From contig NZ_LMEP01000001.1 of NCBI RefSeq assembly GCF_001426405.1, positions 497,241-561,240 on the forward strand: a DNA stretch of 64,000 nt, in the 5' to 3' direction. Both the position numbers and the translations under genes were made by a program. This DNA comes from Streptomyces sp. Root1304. GTDB lineage: Bacteria > Actinomycetota > Actinomycetes > Streptomycetales > Streptomycetaceae. The notes beneath the pieces were generated by a model, which ran no database searches, was not told the DNA's origin, and saw only the letters and a program-made list of their open reading frames with translations. Below are positions 47,443 through 64,000 of the stretch, piece by piece. Each line of letters starts with the position of its first letter. The first letter of the stretch is position 1.

Positions 47443-49425
47443 GTGCACACTCCACCCCGCCGCCGGACGGTCCTCGCCGCCGCCCTCGCGGTCACCTCGG
47501 CCGCCGCCGGGTGTTCCGTCCCGGAGCCGCGCAGGACCGCGCCGACCGCCGACCCGGCGCCCGGCAAGCCGATCGCCTCCGCGCCCGCCCGCCGGGCCCT
47601 GCTGCTCCAGGTCGCCGCGCACCCGGACGACGACCTGTACTTCATGAACCCCGACTCCCAGCGGCTGCTGGACGCCGGGGTCCCGCTGGTCTCCGTGTAC
47701 GTGACGGCCGGCGAGCACACCGGCCGCAACCGGATCGCCGGGATGCCCGACACTCCCCCGGACCGGGCCGCGTACTCCTCCGCCCGCCACCAGGGGCTGC
47801 GCCAGTCGTACGCGGTGGCGCTGGGCCTGCCGGCGTTCACCCCGTGGCGGCGGGAGACGCTCGCCCTCCCCGACGGCCGGCGCGCGGAGCTCGACACGCT
47901 CACGCACGGCGCCCGCCGGGTCGAGCTGGTCTTCCTCAACCTGCCGATGCACACGAGCCGCCGGTACATGGCGCTGCCCGCGCTCTGGCACGACCGCGCG
48001 CTGGAGCTGCGCACCCATCTGTCCACCGGTTCGCCGGTGACCCGCTCGGACACGTACGACTACGACCGCCTGGTCGGCGTCCTCGCCGAGCTCTTCCACC
48101 GCTACCGGCCCACCGTGGTGCACACCCTCGACCCCGACCCGGACGTCCAGACCAGCGACGAGGCCACCCGGAAGCGGGACTCCGAGCAGCCGGGCTACTC
48201 CGACCACGGGGACCACACCGCGGTCGCCTGCTTCACCTGGGCGGCGCTGGCCCGCTGGGTCACGGACACGGTCGGGGCCGGCGGTCCGATACCGGCGTTC
48301 ACCACGACCGCCTTCCGCGGCTACTACAACCGGCACTGGCCCAAGAACCTCCCGCCGGGGCCGCTGAAGGAGAAGGCCGCCCGCCTCGTCCCGTACGGCG
48401 GCGACCCGTCCTGGGAGTGCGGCAACCCCTCGGGCTGCGGCGACTACGGCGTCGGCGGCGACCGGCCCCTCACCAACCGCAAGGGCTGGGTCCGCTCCAC
48501 CCACCACCGCTGGCCGAGCGCGGGCCCCGCGCTCGCGCGCGAGCCGGACGGCCGCCTCGGCGCGTACGGGGTGCTCGGTCTGCGCGCGGTCCGCTGGCGC
48601 GAGCGGACACCCGGCGCCTGGAGCGCGCCCGAGGACCTGGGCGGCGGCCCGCTGGCGCCCGCGCTCGGCTCGGCGGTGCTGGCCGACGGCCGCGTCCTGC
48701 TCTTCGGCGTGCGGTTCGCCGCGCTCGACGGCCACGGCGGCCCGAACCGGCGCGAGCTGGTCCTCCTGGAGCAGCGCTCCCCCGGCGGCCCGTTCCTGGC
48801 CTGGACCGGACTCGGCAACCCGGAGCGCGGGGACGACCGGGGGCGGCGGATCGGCGCGCCGGTCGCGGTCACGGCCCCGGACGGCCGGGTCCACCTCTTC
48901 GTACGGAACGCGGAGAAGGGCGTCTCCACCCGGGTCCGGGCGGCGGCCGACGGCTCCTGGGGTCCGTGGCGGGCACTGCCCGGCACGGCCGAGGTCCAGG
49001 ACGGGCTCGCGGTCTCGCTCGACGGCTCGGGCCGGGTGCACCTGTACGCGGCCGGGCGGGAGTCCGTACGGCACTGGGTGGACGGGGTGGAGCGCACGGA
49101 GCCGCTGCCGCGCTCGGGGTCCACGGTGGCGTCGGCCGGCGGGGAGCTGTACCACCGGGCGCCCGCCGCCGCCGCGCTGCTCGGTCCAGGGGGCGACGCG
49201 GGCCTGGACGGCTTCGGGGGCGTGGTCGCCGCCCGCTCGGCGTCCCTCGGCACGGTGCTGCTCGGCACGGACGAGGAAGGCCGGGTGCGGGTCAGGTCCG
49301 GCGGCCGGCTCCGCACACGTACGACGGGCCCCTCGGCGGTCTCGGCCGCGCTGCACCTGGGGGCGCCCGGCGTGACCGTGGTGGGCCTCGGCGCGGACGG
49401 CCGACCGTGGAGCTGGCGACCGTAG
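47443..49425 (+). CDS. PIG-L family lipoprotein with C-terminal beta-propeller-like domain
   Basis: A 660-aa secreted protein. [20 protein letters not shown] with lipobox AAGC (Cys24) implies a lipoprotein, with an RRRT run that could be a Tat signal. Residues about 50-290 are a PIG-L/LmbE metal-dependent N-acetylglucosamine deacetylase: the zinc motif AHPDDD near 59 and SDHGDHTAV near 254. The rest (about 370-660) consists of repeated units with [40 protein letters not shown] and [11 protein letters not shown], as in lectin-like or tachylectin-type propellers. It could therefore bind and deacetylate a surface or extracellular glycan. GTG start with AAGGG. It is transcribed away from the ECF42 pair and ends in a strong terminator. 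Confidence 0.85.
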   Translation: MHTPPRRRTVLAAALAVTSAAAGCSVPEPRRTAPTADPAPGKPIASAPARRALLLQVAAHPDDDLYFMNPDSQRLLDAGVPLVSVYVTAGEHTGRNRIAGMPDTPPDRAAYSSARHQGLRQSYAVALGLPAFTPWRRETLALPDGRRAELDTLTHGARRVELVFLNLPMHTSRRYMALPALWHDRALELRTHLSTGSPVTRSDTYDYDRLVGVLAELFHRYRPTVVHTLDPDPDVQTSDEATRKRDSEQPGYSDHGDHTAVACFTWAALARWVTDTVGAGGPIPAFTTTAFRGYYNRHWPKNLPPGPLKEKAARLVPYGGDPSWECGNPSGCGDYGVGGDRPLTNRKGWVRSTHHRWPSAGPALAREPDGRLGAYGVLGLRAVRWRERTPGAWSAPEDLGGGPLAPALGSAVLADGRVLLFGVRFAALDGHGGPNRRELVLLEQRSPGGPFLAWTGLGNPERGDDRGRRIGAPVAVTAPDGRVHLFVRNAEKGVSTRVRAAADGSWGPWRALPGTAEVQDGLAVSLDGSGRVHLYAAGRESVRHWVDGVERTEPLPRSGSTVASAGGELYHRAPAAAALLGPGGDAGLDGFGGVVAARSASLGTVLLGTDEEGRVRVRSGGRLRTRTTGPSAVSAALHLGAPGVTVVGLGADGRPWSWRP

Positions 49426-49455
49426 GACCCGGGAAGCGGGCCCCCGGGAACGCGA

Positions 49456-49487
49456 GAAGGCCCCGCACCTTTCGGTGCGGGGCCTTC
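49456..49487. terminator. Bidirectional terminator between the PIG-L gene and tuf
   Basis: GAAGGCCCCGCACC (49456-49469), TTTC loop, GGTGCGGGGCCTTC (49474-49487): a perfect 14-bp stem between convergent genes. Confidence 0.88.
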
Positions 49488-49532
49488 CCCTACTGCTCAG
49501 TGGCTCGTACGAGCCACCAGGTCAGTTCAAGA

Positions 49533-50726
<1,194 letters not shown>

Positions 50727-50793
50727 TGAATCCTCCTGCGGAGTGGTTCTGTACGCCTTGCTTCATCGGCGCCAGGTGATCTTTGCTGGGATG

Positions 50794-50847
50794 CCAGTCG
50801 CCCGGGGCCCGTTCCTCGGGTTTCGGGGGCCGAGCCCCGGCGACTGG
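50794..50847 (-). terminator. Long hairpin in the fusA-tuf gap
   Basis: CCAGTCGCC (50794-50802) pairs with GGCGACTGG (50839-50847), continued by GGGGC/GCCCC and an inner CCCG...CGGG stem. It may attenuate or process the message between fusA and tuf, which differ in expression level in many bacteria. Confidence 0.6.
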
Positions 50848-50877
50848 TGTCAAGCCTAAAGCGTGAACTCGGAAGAG

Positions 50878-53007
<2,130 letters not shown>

Positions 53008-53046
53008 ATCGGCTCAGTCTTCTCTCGGTCTCGATGTGGGTTGCGA

Positions 53047-53517
53047 CTACCAGCGGTAGTGCGCGAAGGCCTTGTTGGACTCGGCCATCTTGTGCGTGTC
53101 CTCGCGCTTCTTGACGGCCGCACCGAGGCCGTTCGAGGCGTCGAGGAGCTCGTTCATGAGGCGCTCGGTCATGGTCTTCTCGCGACGGGCGCGGGAGTAA
53201 CCGACGAGCCAGCGGAGGGCCAGCGTGGACGCGCGGCCCGGCTTGACCTCGATCGGCACCTGGTAGGTGGCGCCACCGACACGGCGGGACTTGACCTCGA
53301 GGGCCGGCTTGACGTTCTCCAGCGCGCGCTTCAGCGTGATGACCGGGTCCTGGCCGGTCTTCTCGCGAAGACCCTCCATGGCGCCGTACACGATGCGCTC
53401 GGCGGTGGAACGCTTGCCGTCCAGCAGGATCTTGTTGATCAGCGAGGTGACAAGAGGAGAGCTGTAGACCGGGTCGATGATGACCGGGCGCTTCGGGGCG
53501 GGGCCCTTACGAGGCAT
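53047..53517 (-). CDS. rpsG: 30S ribosomal protein S7
   Basis: A 156-aa head protein that organises the 3' domain of 16S r[52 protein letters not shown] and [31 protein letters not shown] are diagnostic. ATG start, two bases after the rpsL stop, so probably coupled. Second gene of the str operon. Confidence 0.98.
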   Translation of the reverse strand: MPRKGPAPKRPVIIDPVYSSPLVTSLINKILLDGKRSTAERIVYGAMEGLREKTGQDPVITLKRALENVKPALEVKSRRVGGATYQVPIEVKPGRASTLALRWLVGYSRARREKTMTERLMNELLDASNGLGAAVKKREDTHKMAESNKAFAHYRW

Positions 53518-53519
53518 TC

Positions 53520-53891
53520 TTACTTCTCCTTCTTGGCGCCGTAGCGGCTGCGAGCCTGCTTACGGTTCTTGACGCCCTGCGTGTCGAGGGAACCGCGGAT
53601 GATCTTGTAGCGAACACCCGGCAGGTCCTTCACACGGCCACCGCGCACGAGCACGATCGAGTGCTCCTGCAGGTTGTGACCCTCACCCGGGATGTAGGCC
53701 GTGACCTCGATGCCCGAGGTCAGACGCACACGCGCGACCTTACGGAGGGCCGAGTTCGGCTTCTTCGGGGTGGTCGTGAACACACGCGTGCAGACGCCGC
53801 GACGCTGAGGGGAACCCTCGAGTGCGGGCGTCTTGTTCTTCTCGACCTTGTCCTGCCGGCCCTTACGGACCAGCTGCTGGATCGTAGGCAC
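53520..53891 (-). CDS. rpsL: 30S ribosomal protein S12
   Basis: A 123-aa decoding-centre protein. [20 protein letters not shown], then [20 protein letters not shown] and [17 protein letters not shown]. The residues whose change gives streptomycin resistance, Lys43, Lys88 and Pro91, are all wild type. The GTG at 53891 is set by GGAG upstream and family length; the frame is open much further upstream into the leader. First gene of the rpsL-rpsG-fusA-tuf operon, with a HrdB-type promoter about 190 bases upstream. Confidence 0.98.
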   Translation of the reverse strand: MPTIQQLVRKGRQDKVEKNKTPALEGSPQRRGVCTRVFTTTPKKPNSALRKVARVRLTSGIEVTAYIPGEGHNLQEHSIVLVRGGRVKDLPGVRYKIIRGSLDTQGVKNRKQARSRYGAKKEK

Positions 53892-53940
53892 TACTTCTCC
53901 GGTTTCTGTGTGCCGTCGTAAAACTAACCTGGAACATCCA

Positions 53941-53965
53941 CCGACCCACGCGGTCGGGTGTGTCG
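53941..53965 (-). promoter_or_regulatory. Leader hairpin element shared by S10 and str operons (rpsL copy)
   Basis: CCGACCCACGCGGTCGGG followed by TGTGTCG, differing from 45252-45276 at one position of 25. It can form CCGACC-GCGTG-GGTCGG in the transcript and ends 49 bases before the rpsL GTG. GTTCCAG and TTACGA boxes follow, as in the rpsJ leader. Confidence 0.75.
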
Positions 53966-54082
53966 AATCTCGCGGACCTCCGCCGAAGCGGAGAAGGCGC
54001 GGATCACGGCGGCCGGTATCGGACTCACTGTGCGGTTGAGGACACGCACGCGAGCCCAGGCACACCCCAGGCACAAGGCATG

Positions 54083-54111
54083 AGCGTACCTATCGCATGG
54101 ACTCCGGTCAA
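54083..54111 (-). promoter_or_regulatory. str operon (rpsL) promoter
   Basis: On the minus strand TTGACC (54111-54106), a 17-base spacer and TACGCT (54088-54083), a good principal-sigma promoter. The leader would be about 185 bases and includes the shared hairpin. Confidence 0.72.
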
Positions 54112-54157
54112 AACAAATGCCGACGCGCAGGTCAGCCCCGACGGAGCTGTGGGCCCG

Positions 54158-54982
54158 TCAGGCGGCGAGAAACCGGTGCAGGGAGGCGGTGAGGGCCGTG
54201 ACGAAGGACATACAGGTTTTCTCGGGCACCAGATCCAGCGACAGGTAGGGGTTCAGGTCCTCCAGCTCGACCAGGAGCAGCTCTCCCCCGGGCGCCCTGC
54301 AGGCGTCCACGCGCTGGATGCCCGCGTCCAGGGTGTTCCAGTCCACGAAGCGGCGCGCGAAGGCCAGGTCGTCCCCGGTGGGCTCGTACGGCTCCAGCTC
54401 CCAGCGGCACTCCGGGTCGGGCGCGTACAGGGCGTACTGGAAGAGGTCGTCGACGAAGTAGAACGACACCTCGTAGCGGAAGTCCACCCGCGGCTGCACC
54501 AGGAGTCCGTCGAGGTCCAGCCCGGTCAGCTCCTCCCGGGGCAGGAAGCGCAGGCCGAGGGAGTCGGCGCCGGCCTTCGGCTTCACCGCGTACGCGGCGG
54601 CCCCGGGCAGCCGGTCGAGGTGCTCCGCCCGGTCGACGGTGGGGATGACCGGGTACCCGGCGGCCGTCAGGTCCAGCAGGTACTGCTTGCCGGCCATGTC
54701 GCCGCGCCCGTGGAGCGGGTTGTAGACGCGGGTCCCCCGGGCCAGGGCGGCGGCCCGGAAGGCCTCGTACTCCCGCTGGTAGCCCAGGACGGGCCCGCTG
54801 TTGCGCACGACGACCGCGTCGAAGCCGTCCATGAGCGCCGCCGCGTCGAGCGGATGGCAGAGCGCCAGGTCGAAGTCCTCGCGCAGCCGGGCGGTCAGCC
54901 GGATGTCCTCGTCGCAGTAGCGCCGTCCACGGGCCGGATAGGCGAGGTCGGAGACGTACAGGAGGCGGGGGCGGGCGGGCAC
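54158..54982 (-). CDS. ATP-grasp-like protein of unknown function
   Basis: A 274-aa cytoplasmic protein. MPARPRLLYVSDLAYPARGR begins a pre-ATP-grasp-like domain with DAVVVRNSGPVLGYQ near 75. The central part AAYAVKPKAGADSLGLRFLP (Lys and Gly-rich loop) near 145 and the later LLVELEDLNPYLSLDLVP near 250, with the Glu/Asn pair expected for metal binding, resemble ATP-grasp ligases. No substrate can be named. The GTG is fixed by GAGGAG seven bases upstream. It stands alone between the rpoC terminator and the rpsL promoter, transcribed in the same direction as both. Conservation elsewhere should be tested. Confidence 0.72.
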   Translation of the reverse strand: MPARPRLLYVSDLAYPARGRRYCDEDIRLTARLREDFDLALCHPLDAAALMDGFDAVVVRNSGPVLGYQREYEAFRAAALARGTRVYNPLHGRGDMAGKQYLLDLTAAGYPVIPTVDRAEHLDRLPGAAAYAVKPKAGADSLGLRFLPREELTGLDLDGLLVQPRVDFRYEVSFYFVDDLFQYALYAPDPECRWELEPYEPTGDDLAFARRFVDWNTLDAGIQRVDACRAPGGELLLVELEDLNPYLSLDLVPEKTCMSFVTALTASLHRFLAA

Positions 54983-55058
54983 GGGCGGCTCCTCGGTCGG
55001 ACGGGGCCGCCAACCTACCGGGCCCGCGCGCACGGGCGTCCGCGGGGTCCCGGTACGC

Positions 55059-55096
55059 CGAAGGGCGGCACCCCGGTCACGGGGTGCCGCCCTTCG
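55059..55096 (-). terminator. Terminator of rpoB-rpoC
   Basis: CGAAGGGCGGCACCCC (55059-55074) pairs perfectly with GGGGTGCCGCCCTTCG (55081-55096) around a six-base loop, 11 bases after the rpoC stop. No clear T-run. Confidence 0.82.
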
Positions 55097-55107
55097 GTTC
55101 GCACTAC

Positions 55108-59007
<3,900 letters not shown>

Positions 59008-59107
59008 TATGCGTCAATCCCTCTCAGGGTTGTAAGGCTTTGGGGTCTGATACGGGGGTCCTGGGGCCGGCGGGGGGACCAATGCTGGTCCCCCTGCCGG
59101 ACTCCCG

Positions 59108-62100
59108 TCAGACCTCTTCGACGCTGCTCGGCTCGCGCCGGGACAGGTCGATGCCGAGCTCCTCCGCTGCGCGGAAGACGTCCTCGTCGGTGTCGCGCAT
59201 CTCGATGGACATGCCGTCCGAGGACAGCACCTCCACGTTGAGGCACAGGGACTGCATCTCCTTGATGAGCACCTTGAAGGACTCGGGGATGCCGGGCTCA
59301 GGGATGTTCTCGCCCTTGACGATGGCCTCGTAGACCTTCACGCGGCCGGTCACGTCGTCGGACTTGATCGTCAGCAGCTCCTGGAGGGCGTAGGCGGCGC
59401 CGTACGCCTCGAGCGCCCACACCTCCATCTCACCGAAGCGCTGGCCACCGAACTGGGCCTTACCACCCAGCGGCTGCTGGGTGATCATCGAGTACGGGCC
59501 GGTCGAACGCGCGTGGAGCTTGTCGTCGACCAGGTGGTGGAGCTTGAGGATGTACATGTACCCGACGGAGATCGGGTCCGGGAACGGCTCGCCGGAGCGG
59601 CCGTCGAACAGCCTCGCCTTACCGGTCGGGAGCACCATGCGCTCGCCGTCGCGGTTCGGGATGGTGTGGTTCAGCAGGCCCGCGAGCTCGTCCTCGCGCG
59701 CACCGTCGAAGACCGGGGTGGCGACGTTGGTGCCGGGGGCGACCTGGTCGGCACCGATGGCCTGGAGGCGCTGCGCCCACTCGTCCGCGAGGCCGGAGAC
59801 GTCCCAGCCGCGGCTGGCGAGCCAGCCGAGGTGGATCTCCAGGACCTGTCCCGGGTTCATTCGGGACGGGACACCCAGCGGGTTGAGGATGATGTCGACC
59901 GGGGTGCCGTCCTCCAGGAACGGCATGTCCTCGATCGGCAGGATCTTCGAGATGACGCCCTTGTTGCCGTGACGGCCGGCGAGCTTGTCACCGTCGGTGA
60001 TCTTGCGCTTCTGGGCGACGTAGACGCGGACCAGCTGGTTCACGCCCGGGGGAAGCTCGTCGCCCTCCTCGCGGTCGAAGACGCGGACGCCGATGATCTT
60101 GCCGATCTCGCCGTGCGGCACCTTCAGCGAGGTGTCACGGACCTCGCGCGCCTTCTCACCGAAGATCGCGCGGAGCAGGCGCTCCTCCGGGGTCAGCTCG
60201 GTCTCGCCCTTGGGCGTGACCTTGCCGACGAGGATGTCGCCGGCGACGACCTCGGCACCGATACGGATGATGCCGCGCTCGTCGAGGTCGGCGAGGACCT
60301 CCTCGGAGACGTTCGGGATGTCCCGGGTGATCTCCTCCGGGCCGAGCTTGGTGTCACGGGCGTCGACCTCGTGCTCCTCGATGTGGATCGAGGAGAGGAC
60401 GTCGTCCTGCACGAGGCGCTGCGACAGGATGATCGCGTCCTCGTAGTTGTGACCCTCCCACGGCATGAACGCCACGAGCAGGTTCTTGCCGAGCGCCATC
60501 TCGCCGTCTTCGGTGGCGGGACCGTCGGCGAGGACCTGGCCCTCGATGACGCGGTCGCCCTCGTCCACGACGACCTTCTGGTTCACAGAGGTGCCCTGGT
60601 TGGAGCGGGAGAACTTGTGCAGGCGGTACGTGATGTACGTGCCGTCGTCGTTGGCGACCGTGATGTAGTCGGCCGACAGCTCCTGGACGACACCGTCCTT
60701 CTCGGCCTTGAGCACGTCGCCGGCGTCGGTGGCGCAGCGGTACTCCATGCCGGTGCCGACGAGCGGGGCCTCCGACTTGATGAGCGGCACCGCCTGACGC
60801 ATCATGTTCGCGCCCATGAGGGCACGGTTGGCGTCGTCGTGCTCGAGGAACGGGATCATCGCCGTCGCGACCGACACCATCTGGCGCGGCGAGACGTCCA
60901 TGTAGTCGACCTCGGCCGGCGGGACGTAGTCGACCTCGCCGCCACGCTTACGGACCAGGACGCGGGGCTCGGTGAACTGGAGCTCGTCGTTCAGGGTCGC
61001 GTTCGCCTGGGCGATGACGAAGCGGTCCTCCTCATCGGCGGTGACGTAGTCGACCTCGTCGGTGACCTGGCCGTCGATGACCTTGCGGTACGGCGTCTCG
61101 ATGAAGCCGAAGGGGTTGATCCGGCCGTACGAGGCGAGCGAACCGATCAGACCGATGTTCGGGCCTTCGGGGGTCTCGATCGGGCACATGCGTCCGTAGT
61201 GGGACGGGTGCACGTCTCGGACCTCGAAGCCGGCCCGCTCACGGGACAGACCACCAGGGCCCAGCGCCGAGAGACGACGCTTGTGCGTCAGACCCGACAG
61301 CGGGTTGTTCTGGTCCATGAACTGGGACAGCTGGCTGGTGCCGAAGAACTCCTTGATGGAGGCGACGACCGGCCGGATGTTGATCAGGGTCTGCGGCGTG
61401 ATCGCCTCGACGTCCTGGGTGGTCATGCGCTCGCGCACGACGCGCTCCATACGAGCCAGACCCGTGCGGACCTGGTTCTGGATGAGCTCGCCGACGTTGC
61501 GCAGACGACGGTTGCCGAAGTGGTCGATGTCGTCGGTCTCGACGACGATCTCGCTGCCGCTCTCGCCGATCGTCTCGGTCTCGCCCGCGTGGAGCTTGAC
61601 CAGGTACTTGATCGTGGCGATGACGTCATCGGTGGTGAGCACGCCGGCGTCCAGCGGCTCGTCCGCGCCGAGCTTCTTGTTCACCTTGTAGCGGCCGACC
61701 TTGGCGAGGTCGTAGCGCTTCGGGTTGAAGTAGAGGTTCTCGAGCAGCGTCTGAGCGGCCTCACGGGTCGGCGGCTCGCCCGGACGCAGCTTGCGGTAGA
61801 TGTCGAGCAGCGCGTCGTCCTGGCCCTGGGTGTGGTCCTTCTCCAGGGTGGCGCGCATGGACTCGTACTCGCCGAACTCCTGCAGGATCTGCTCGGTGGT
61901 CCAGCCGAGAGCCTTGAGGAGGACGGTGACGGACTGCTTGCGCTTGCGGTCGATGCGGACACCGACCAGGTCGCGCTTGTCGATCTCCATCTCCAGCCAG
62001 GCACCCCGGGACGGGATGATCTTGGCGGAGAAGATGTCCTTGTCGGACGTCTTGTCGATGGAGGAGTCGAAGTAGACACCCGGCGAACGGACCAGCTGCG

Positions 62101-62590
62101 ACACCACGACACGCTCGGTGCCGTTGATGACGAAGGTGCCCTTGTTCGTCATGAGCGGGAAGTCGCCCATGAAGACCGTCTGGGACTTGATCTCGCCGGT
62201 CTCGTTGTTGGTGAACTCGGCGGTGACGAAGAGCGGGGCGCCGTACGTGAAGTCACGGTCCTTGCACTCGTCGATCGAGTTCTTCGGCGGCTCGAAGCGG
62301 TGGTCGCGGAAGGTCAGCGACATCGACCCGGAGAAGTCCTCGATCGGGGAGATCTCCTCGAAGATCTCCTCCAGGCCGGACTTCCTGGGGACGTCCTGTC
62401 CCGACTCAAGGGCAGCCTCGACGCGAGCCTTCCAGGCGGCGTTGCCGAGCAGCCAGTCAAAGCTCTCGGTCTGCAGCGCGAGGAGGTTCGGAACCTCGAG
62501 GGGCTCCCTGATCTTTGCAAAAGAGATGCGCAGCGGGGCGGTGCTTGCGCCGTTGTTCGTATTGGTCGAGGCGTTGCGCGAGGCGGCCAA
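59108..62590 (-). CDS. rpoB: RNA polymerase beta subunit
   Basis: A 1160-aa catalytic subunit. The rifampicin region near residues 420-450 reads [19 protein letters not shown] then [14 protein letters not shown]; the residues equivalent to E. coli D516, H526 and S531 are wild type, so sensitivity is expected. [14 protein letters not shown] [17 protein letters not shown] and [10 protein letters not shown] are other conserved parts. A TTG start at 62590 is chosen because AAGGA lies seven bases upstream and [20 protein letters not shown] is the expected Streptomyces N-terminus. The frame is open 18 codons further without ribosome site. First of the rpoB-rpoC pair. Confidence 0.97.
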   Translation of the reverse strand: MAASRNASTNTNNGASTAPLRISFAKIREPLEVPNLLALQTESFDWLLGNAAWKARVEAALESGQDVPRKSGLEEIFEEISPIEDFSGSMSLTFRDHRFEPPKNSIDECKDRDFTYGAPLFVTAEFTNNETGEIKSQTVFMGDFPLMTNKGTFVINGTERVVVSQLVRSPGVYFDSSIDKTSDKDIFSAKIIPSRGAWLEMEIDKRDLVGVRIDRKRKQSVTVLLKALGWTTEQILQEFGEYESMRATLEKDHTQGQDDALLDIYRKLRPGEPPTREAAQTLLENLYFNPKRYDLAKVGRYKVNKKLGADEPLDAGVLTTDDVIATIKYLVKLHAGETETIGESGSEIVVETDDIDHFGNRRLRNVGELIQNQVRTGLARMERVVRERMTTQDVEAITPQTLINIRPVVASIKEFFGTSQLSQFMDQNNPLSGLTHKRRLSALGPGGLSRERAGFEVRDVHPSHYGRMCPIETPEGPNIGLIGSLASYGRINPFGFIETPYRKVIDGQVTDEVDYVTADEEDRFVIAQANATLNDELQFTEPRVLVRKRGGEVDYVPPAEVDYMDVSPRQMVSVATAMIPFLEHDDANRALMGANMMRQAVPLIKSEAPLVGTGMEYRCATDAGDVLKAEKDGVVQELSADYITVANDDGTYITYRLHKFSRSNQGTSVNQKVVVDEGDRVIEGQVLADGPATEDGEMALGKNLLVAFMPWEGHNYEDAIILSQRLVQDDVLSSIHIEEHEVDARDTKLGPEEITRDIPNVSEEVLADLDERGIIRIGAEVVAGDILVGKVTPKGETELTPEERLLRAIFGEKAREVRDTSLKVPHGEIGKIIGVRVFDREEGDELPPGVNQLVRVYVAQKRKITDGDKLAGRHGNKGVISKILPIEDMPFLEDGTPVDIILNPLGVPSRMNPGQVLEIHLGWLASRGWDVSGLADEWAQRLQAIGADQVAPGTNVATPVFDGAREDELAGLLNHTIPNRDGERMVLPTGKARLFDGRSGEPFPDPISVGYMYILKLHHLVDDKLHARSTGPYSMITQQPLGGKAQFGGQRFGEMEVWALEAYGAAYALQELLTIKSDDVTGRVKVYEAIVKGENIPEPGIPESFKVLIKEMQSLCLNVEVLSSDGMSIEMRDTDEDVFRAAEELGIDLSRREPSSVEEV

Positions 62591-62771
62591 GAGGGGGTCC
62601 TTCCGAGGGCTCGGACTCACTACGCGCGTACCGGTCCCCAGCAATGCTTCACGGCAGACGTTTCCTGAGATGACCGAAAGGCCAGGTCAGACGGGGTCGG
62701 TCCGAGAAGCGGATGCGAAGGTATGCCCCTGGTGACGGGCAGGGGGCAGCTAACAGGCAGCGCAAAGGGTC

Positions 62772-62800
62772 AGTGTAGCCACTTGGCTCACTGATGTCCA
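62772..62800 (-). promoter_or_regulatory. rpoB promoter
   Basis: On the minus strand TGGACA (62800-62795), a 17-base spacer and TACACT (62777-62772): a strong principal-sigma promoter. rpoBC can thus be transcribed independently of rplJL, whose terminator lies upstream. Confidence 0.75.
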
Positions 62801-62802
62801 GG

Positions 62803-62815
62803 GCGAATAATTCGC
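62803..62815. promoter_or_regulatory. Palindrome just upstream of the rpoB -35
   Basis: GCGAATAATTCGC, a perfect 13-base palindrome (GCGAA-TAA-TTCGC) beginning two bases upstream of the -35 box. It is AT-rich for this genome and could be an operator or an UP-like element. Confidence 0.45.
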
Positions 62816-63050
62816 GACCCTCGTTGCTCTCAACTCCGCGGTGCCTCGCGCCGTGTGGCGCACCTCGATACTGCCCGTTCAGTCGTCGATCCATGCCTCG
62901 GAAACGGATCGTTGTGACGACGCGTCCTGAGAATTGCGCGCTGCGTGCGGTTCGTCAAGGCCCCCCGGTCTGCGGGGCGCACGGCGAAGATCACCATACT
63001 CCGCTTCCGGCGGCCCACAGGTCCCCCGCCACGCCCTTCCCGGGGAACGC

Positions 63051-63086
63051 CGAAAGGCGACCACCCACAAGGGTGATCGCCTTTCG
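63051..63086 (-). terminator. Terminator of rplJ-rplL
   Basis: CGAAAGGCGACCACCC (63051-63066) pairs with GGGTGATCGCCTTTCG (63071-63086) over 16 bp with one G-T type wobble, loop ACAA. About 50 bases after the rplL stop. Confidence 0.85.
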
Positions 63087-63138
63087 GTGCTCCCGCGTTA
63101 CACGGGGGCAGGAGTCAGCTCAGCGAGCCGAAACGGTC

Positions 63139-63522
63139 TTACTTGACCGTGACGGAGGCGCCGGCGGCCTTGAGGGACTCGGCAGCCTTCTCGGCGGCCT
63201 CCTTCGCGACCTTCTCGAGGACCGGCTTCGGGGTGCCGTCGACGAGGTCCTTGGCCTCCTTCAGGCCCAGGGAGGTGAGCTCACGCACGACCTTGATGAC
63301 CTGGATCTTCTTGTCGCCGGCACCCTCGAGGATGACGTCGAACTCGTCCTGCTCCTCGACGGCCTCGGCACCGGCGACCGGGGCGCCCGGGCCGGCAACG
63401 GCGACGGCCGCGGCGGCGGTGACGTCGAACTTGTCCTCGAACGCCTTAACGAACTCGGAGAGCTCGATGAGGGTCATCTCCTCGAACTGGGCGAGGAGGT
63501 CGTCCTGAGAGAGCTTCGCCAT
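63139..63522 (-). CDS. rplL: 50S ribosomal protein L7/L12
   Basis: A 127-aa stalk protein that recruits translation factors. [20 protein letters not shown] is the dimerisation domain, a hinge rich in Ala, Gly and Val follows ([20 protein letters not shown]), and the C-terminal domain has [44 protein letters not shown] at 63522 with GGAAGGAT upstream. It follows rplJ by 109 bases, the usual stalk operon, and ends in a terminator. Confidence 0.97.
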   Translation of the reverse strand: MAKLSQDDLLAQFEEMTLIELSEFVKAFEDKFDVTAAAAVAVAGPGAPVAGAEAVEEQDEFDVILEGAGDKKIQVIKVVRELTSLGLKEAKDLVDGTPKPVLEKVAKEAAEKAAESLKAAGASVTVK

Positions 63523-63631
63523 GATGGGCGATCCTTCCACTAATTCGGCAGGTGCCGGATGTATAGAGAGGCGGGCGTTACGGCCCGCTACGACCTGCGC
63601 CTAGGCGGCGCGGGTCATGACGCGAGCCGAA

Positions 63632-64000
63632 TTACTCGGCACCGCCCTGCTCGGCGAGCTTGACGCGAAGCGCTTCCGCGGTGCGGACGAACTTCGACGG
63701 CAGCGCCTGGAAGAGCGAGGCAGCCTGGGACTGCTTGCCCTTGAACGCGCCGGCCAGCTTGCTGAGCAGAACCTCGCGGGACTCGAGGTCCGCGAGCTTC
63801 TTGAACTCGTCGGCGGACAGCGCCTTGCCATCAAGGACACCGCCCTTGATGACGAGGTTGGGGTTCTCCTTGGCGAAGTCACGCAGAGCCTTCGCCGACT
63901 CCACCGGGTCACCGGTGACGAAGGCGGCCGCGGTCGAACCAGCAAGCTGGTCGTCCAGCGCGGAGATGCCGGCCTGGTTGGCCGCAATCTTGGTCAGCGT
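63632..64000 (-). CDS. rplJ: 50S ribosomal protein L10 (5' end outside the window)
   Basis: The last 122 residues of L10, the base of the stalk. The visible part begins [20 protein letters not shown], continues [20 protein letters not shown] and [20 protein letters not shown], and ends [17 protein letters not shown]. About 50 N-terminal residues and the rplJ leader lie beyond position 64000. It is directly upstream of rplL, as expected. Confidence 0.96.
   Translation of the reverse strand, partial: TLTKIAANQAGISALDDQLAGSTAAAFVTGDPVESAKALRDFAKENPNLVIKGGVLDGKALSADEFKKLADLESREVLLSKLAGAFKGKQSQAASLFQALPSKFVRTAEALRVKLAEQGGAE

Larger units (their letters stand above)
62591..63050 (-). other. rplL-rpoB intergenic region
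   Basis: About 460 bases between the rplL terminator and rpoB, without a gene. They contain the rpoB promoter at 62772-62800 with a leader of about 175 bases, and an adjoining palindrome. A weaker candidate, TTGACG-N17-AATTCT on the minus strand, lies near 62940-62970. Otherwise I see nothing. Confidence 0.6.

Noticed and set aside
50825..50853. TTGACA on the minus strand right after fusA as a tuf promoter.
   Set aside because: No TANNNT box occurs 16-19 bases downstream; the sequence there is the GC-only hairpin.

Overview
The window is a GC-rich chromosomal segment with the gene content and order of a Streptomyces core chromosome. Supporting signs are the groES-groEL1 pair with a His-rich GroEL tail and CIRCE sites, many GTG starts plus a TTG start for rpoB, an rpoA cluster that lacks rpsD between rpsK and rpoA, and very high third-position GC. 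Nearly everything is on the minus strand, so transcription mostly runs from high to low coordinates. No integrated element, IS, CRISPR array, tRNA or biosynthetic cluster was seen.

Layout by coordinate. 1-776: no intact gene; a decayed ATPase-like fragment and uninterpretable sequence. 836-3079: groEL1 and groES with promoter and two CIRCE operators. 3084-9055: accessory block with a small lipoprotein, two paralogous lipoprotein polysaccharide deacetylases (3374-4297 and 8156-9055), a THUMP-like methyltransferase, a membrane protein and the first ECF42-type sigma factor/DGPF pair. 9102-13201: the tsaD, rimI, tsaB and tsaE genes for tRNA t6A and ribosomal N-acetylation, interrupted by a divergent secreted protein and a tiny ORF behind a clear iron box. 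13212-19531: alpha/beta hydrolase, alr, nnr, acpS and glmS, which feed cell-wall, cofactor and acyl-carrier metabolism. 19571-23953: lipoprotein, coaA, DUF389 protein, glmM. 24095-25302: rpsI-rplM. 25396-28892: ABC-F ATPase, membrane-anchored protein, truA. 28975-45176: the S10-spc-alpha ribosomal cluster with secY, adk, map, infA, rpmJ and rpoA. 45252-49425: S10 leader, second ECF42/DGPF pair and a PIG-L-type lipoprotein. 49533-54111: tuf, fusA, rpsG, rpsL (str operon). 54158-54982: ATP-grasp-like protein. 55108-64000: rpoC, rpoB, rplL and the 3' part of rplJ.

How the genes work together: the window holds most of the translation and transcription core (ribosomal proteins, EF-Tu, EF-G, IF1, RNA polymerase alpha, beta and beta'), protein export (SecY), N-terminal processing (MAP) and chaperonin. 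It also holds enzymes supplying UDP-GlcNAc precursors (GlmS, GlmM), D-alanine (Alr), CoA (CoaA) and holo-ACP (AcpS). Cistrons in the ribosomal cluster fall into tightly coupled blocks, seven with one-base stop/start overlaps, separated by gaps that carry strong hairpins.

The most interesting signals are regulatory. Both sigma/DGPF pairs are preceded by the same TGTCGA-N17-CGAC motif at nearly identical distance from the start codon. A 25-nt hairpin element is shared, 24/25 identical, by the S10 and str operon leaders. A near-perfect iron box precedes an unrecognised 63-aa ORF. Four perfect CCCGTACGGG palindromes lie between nnr and acpS. I did not find a clearly new multi-gene system.
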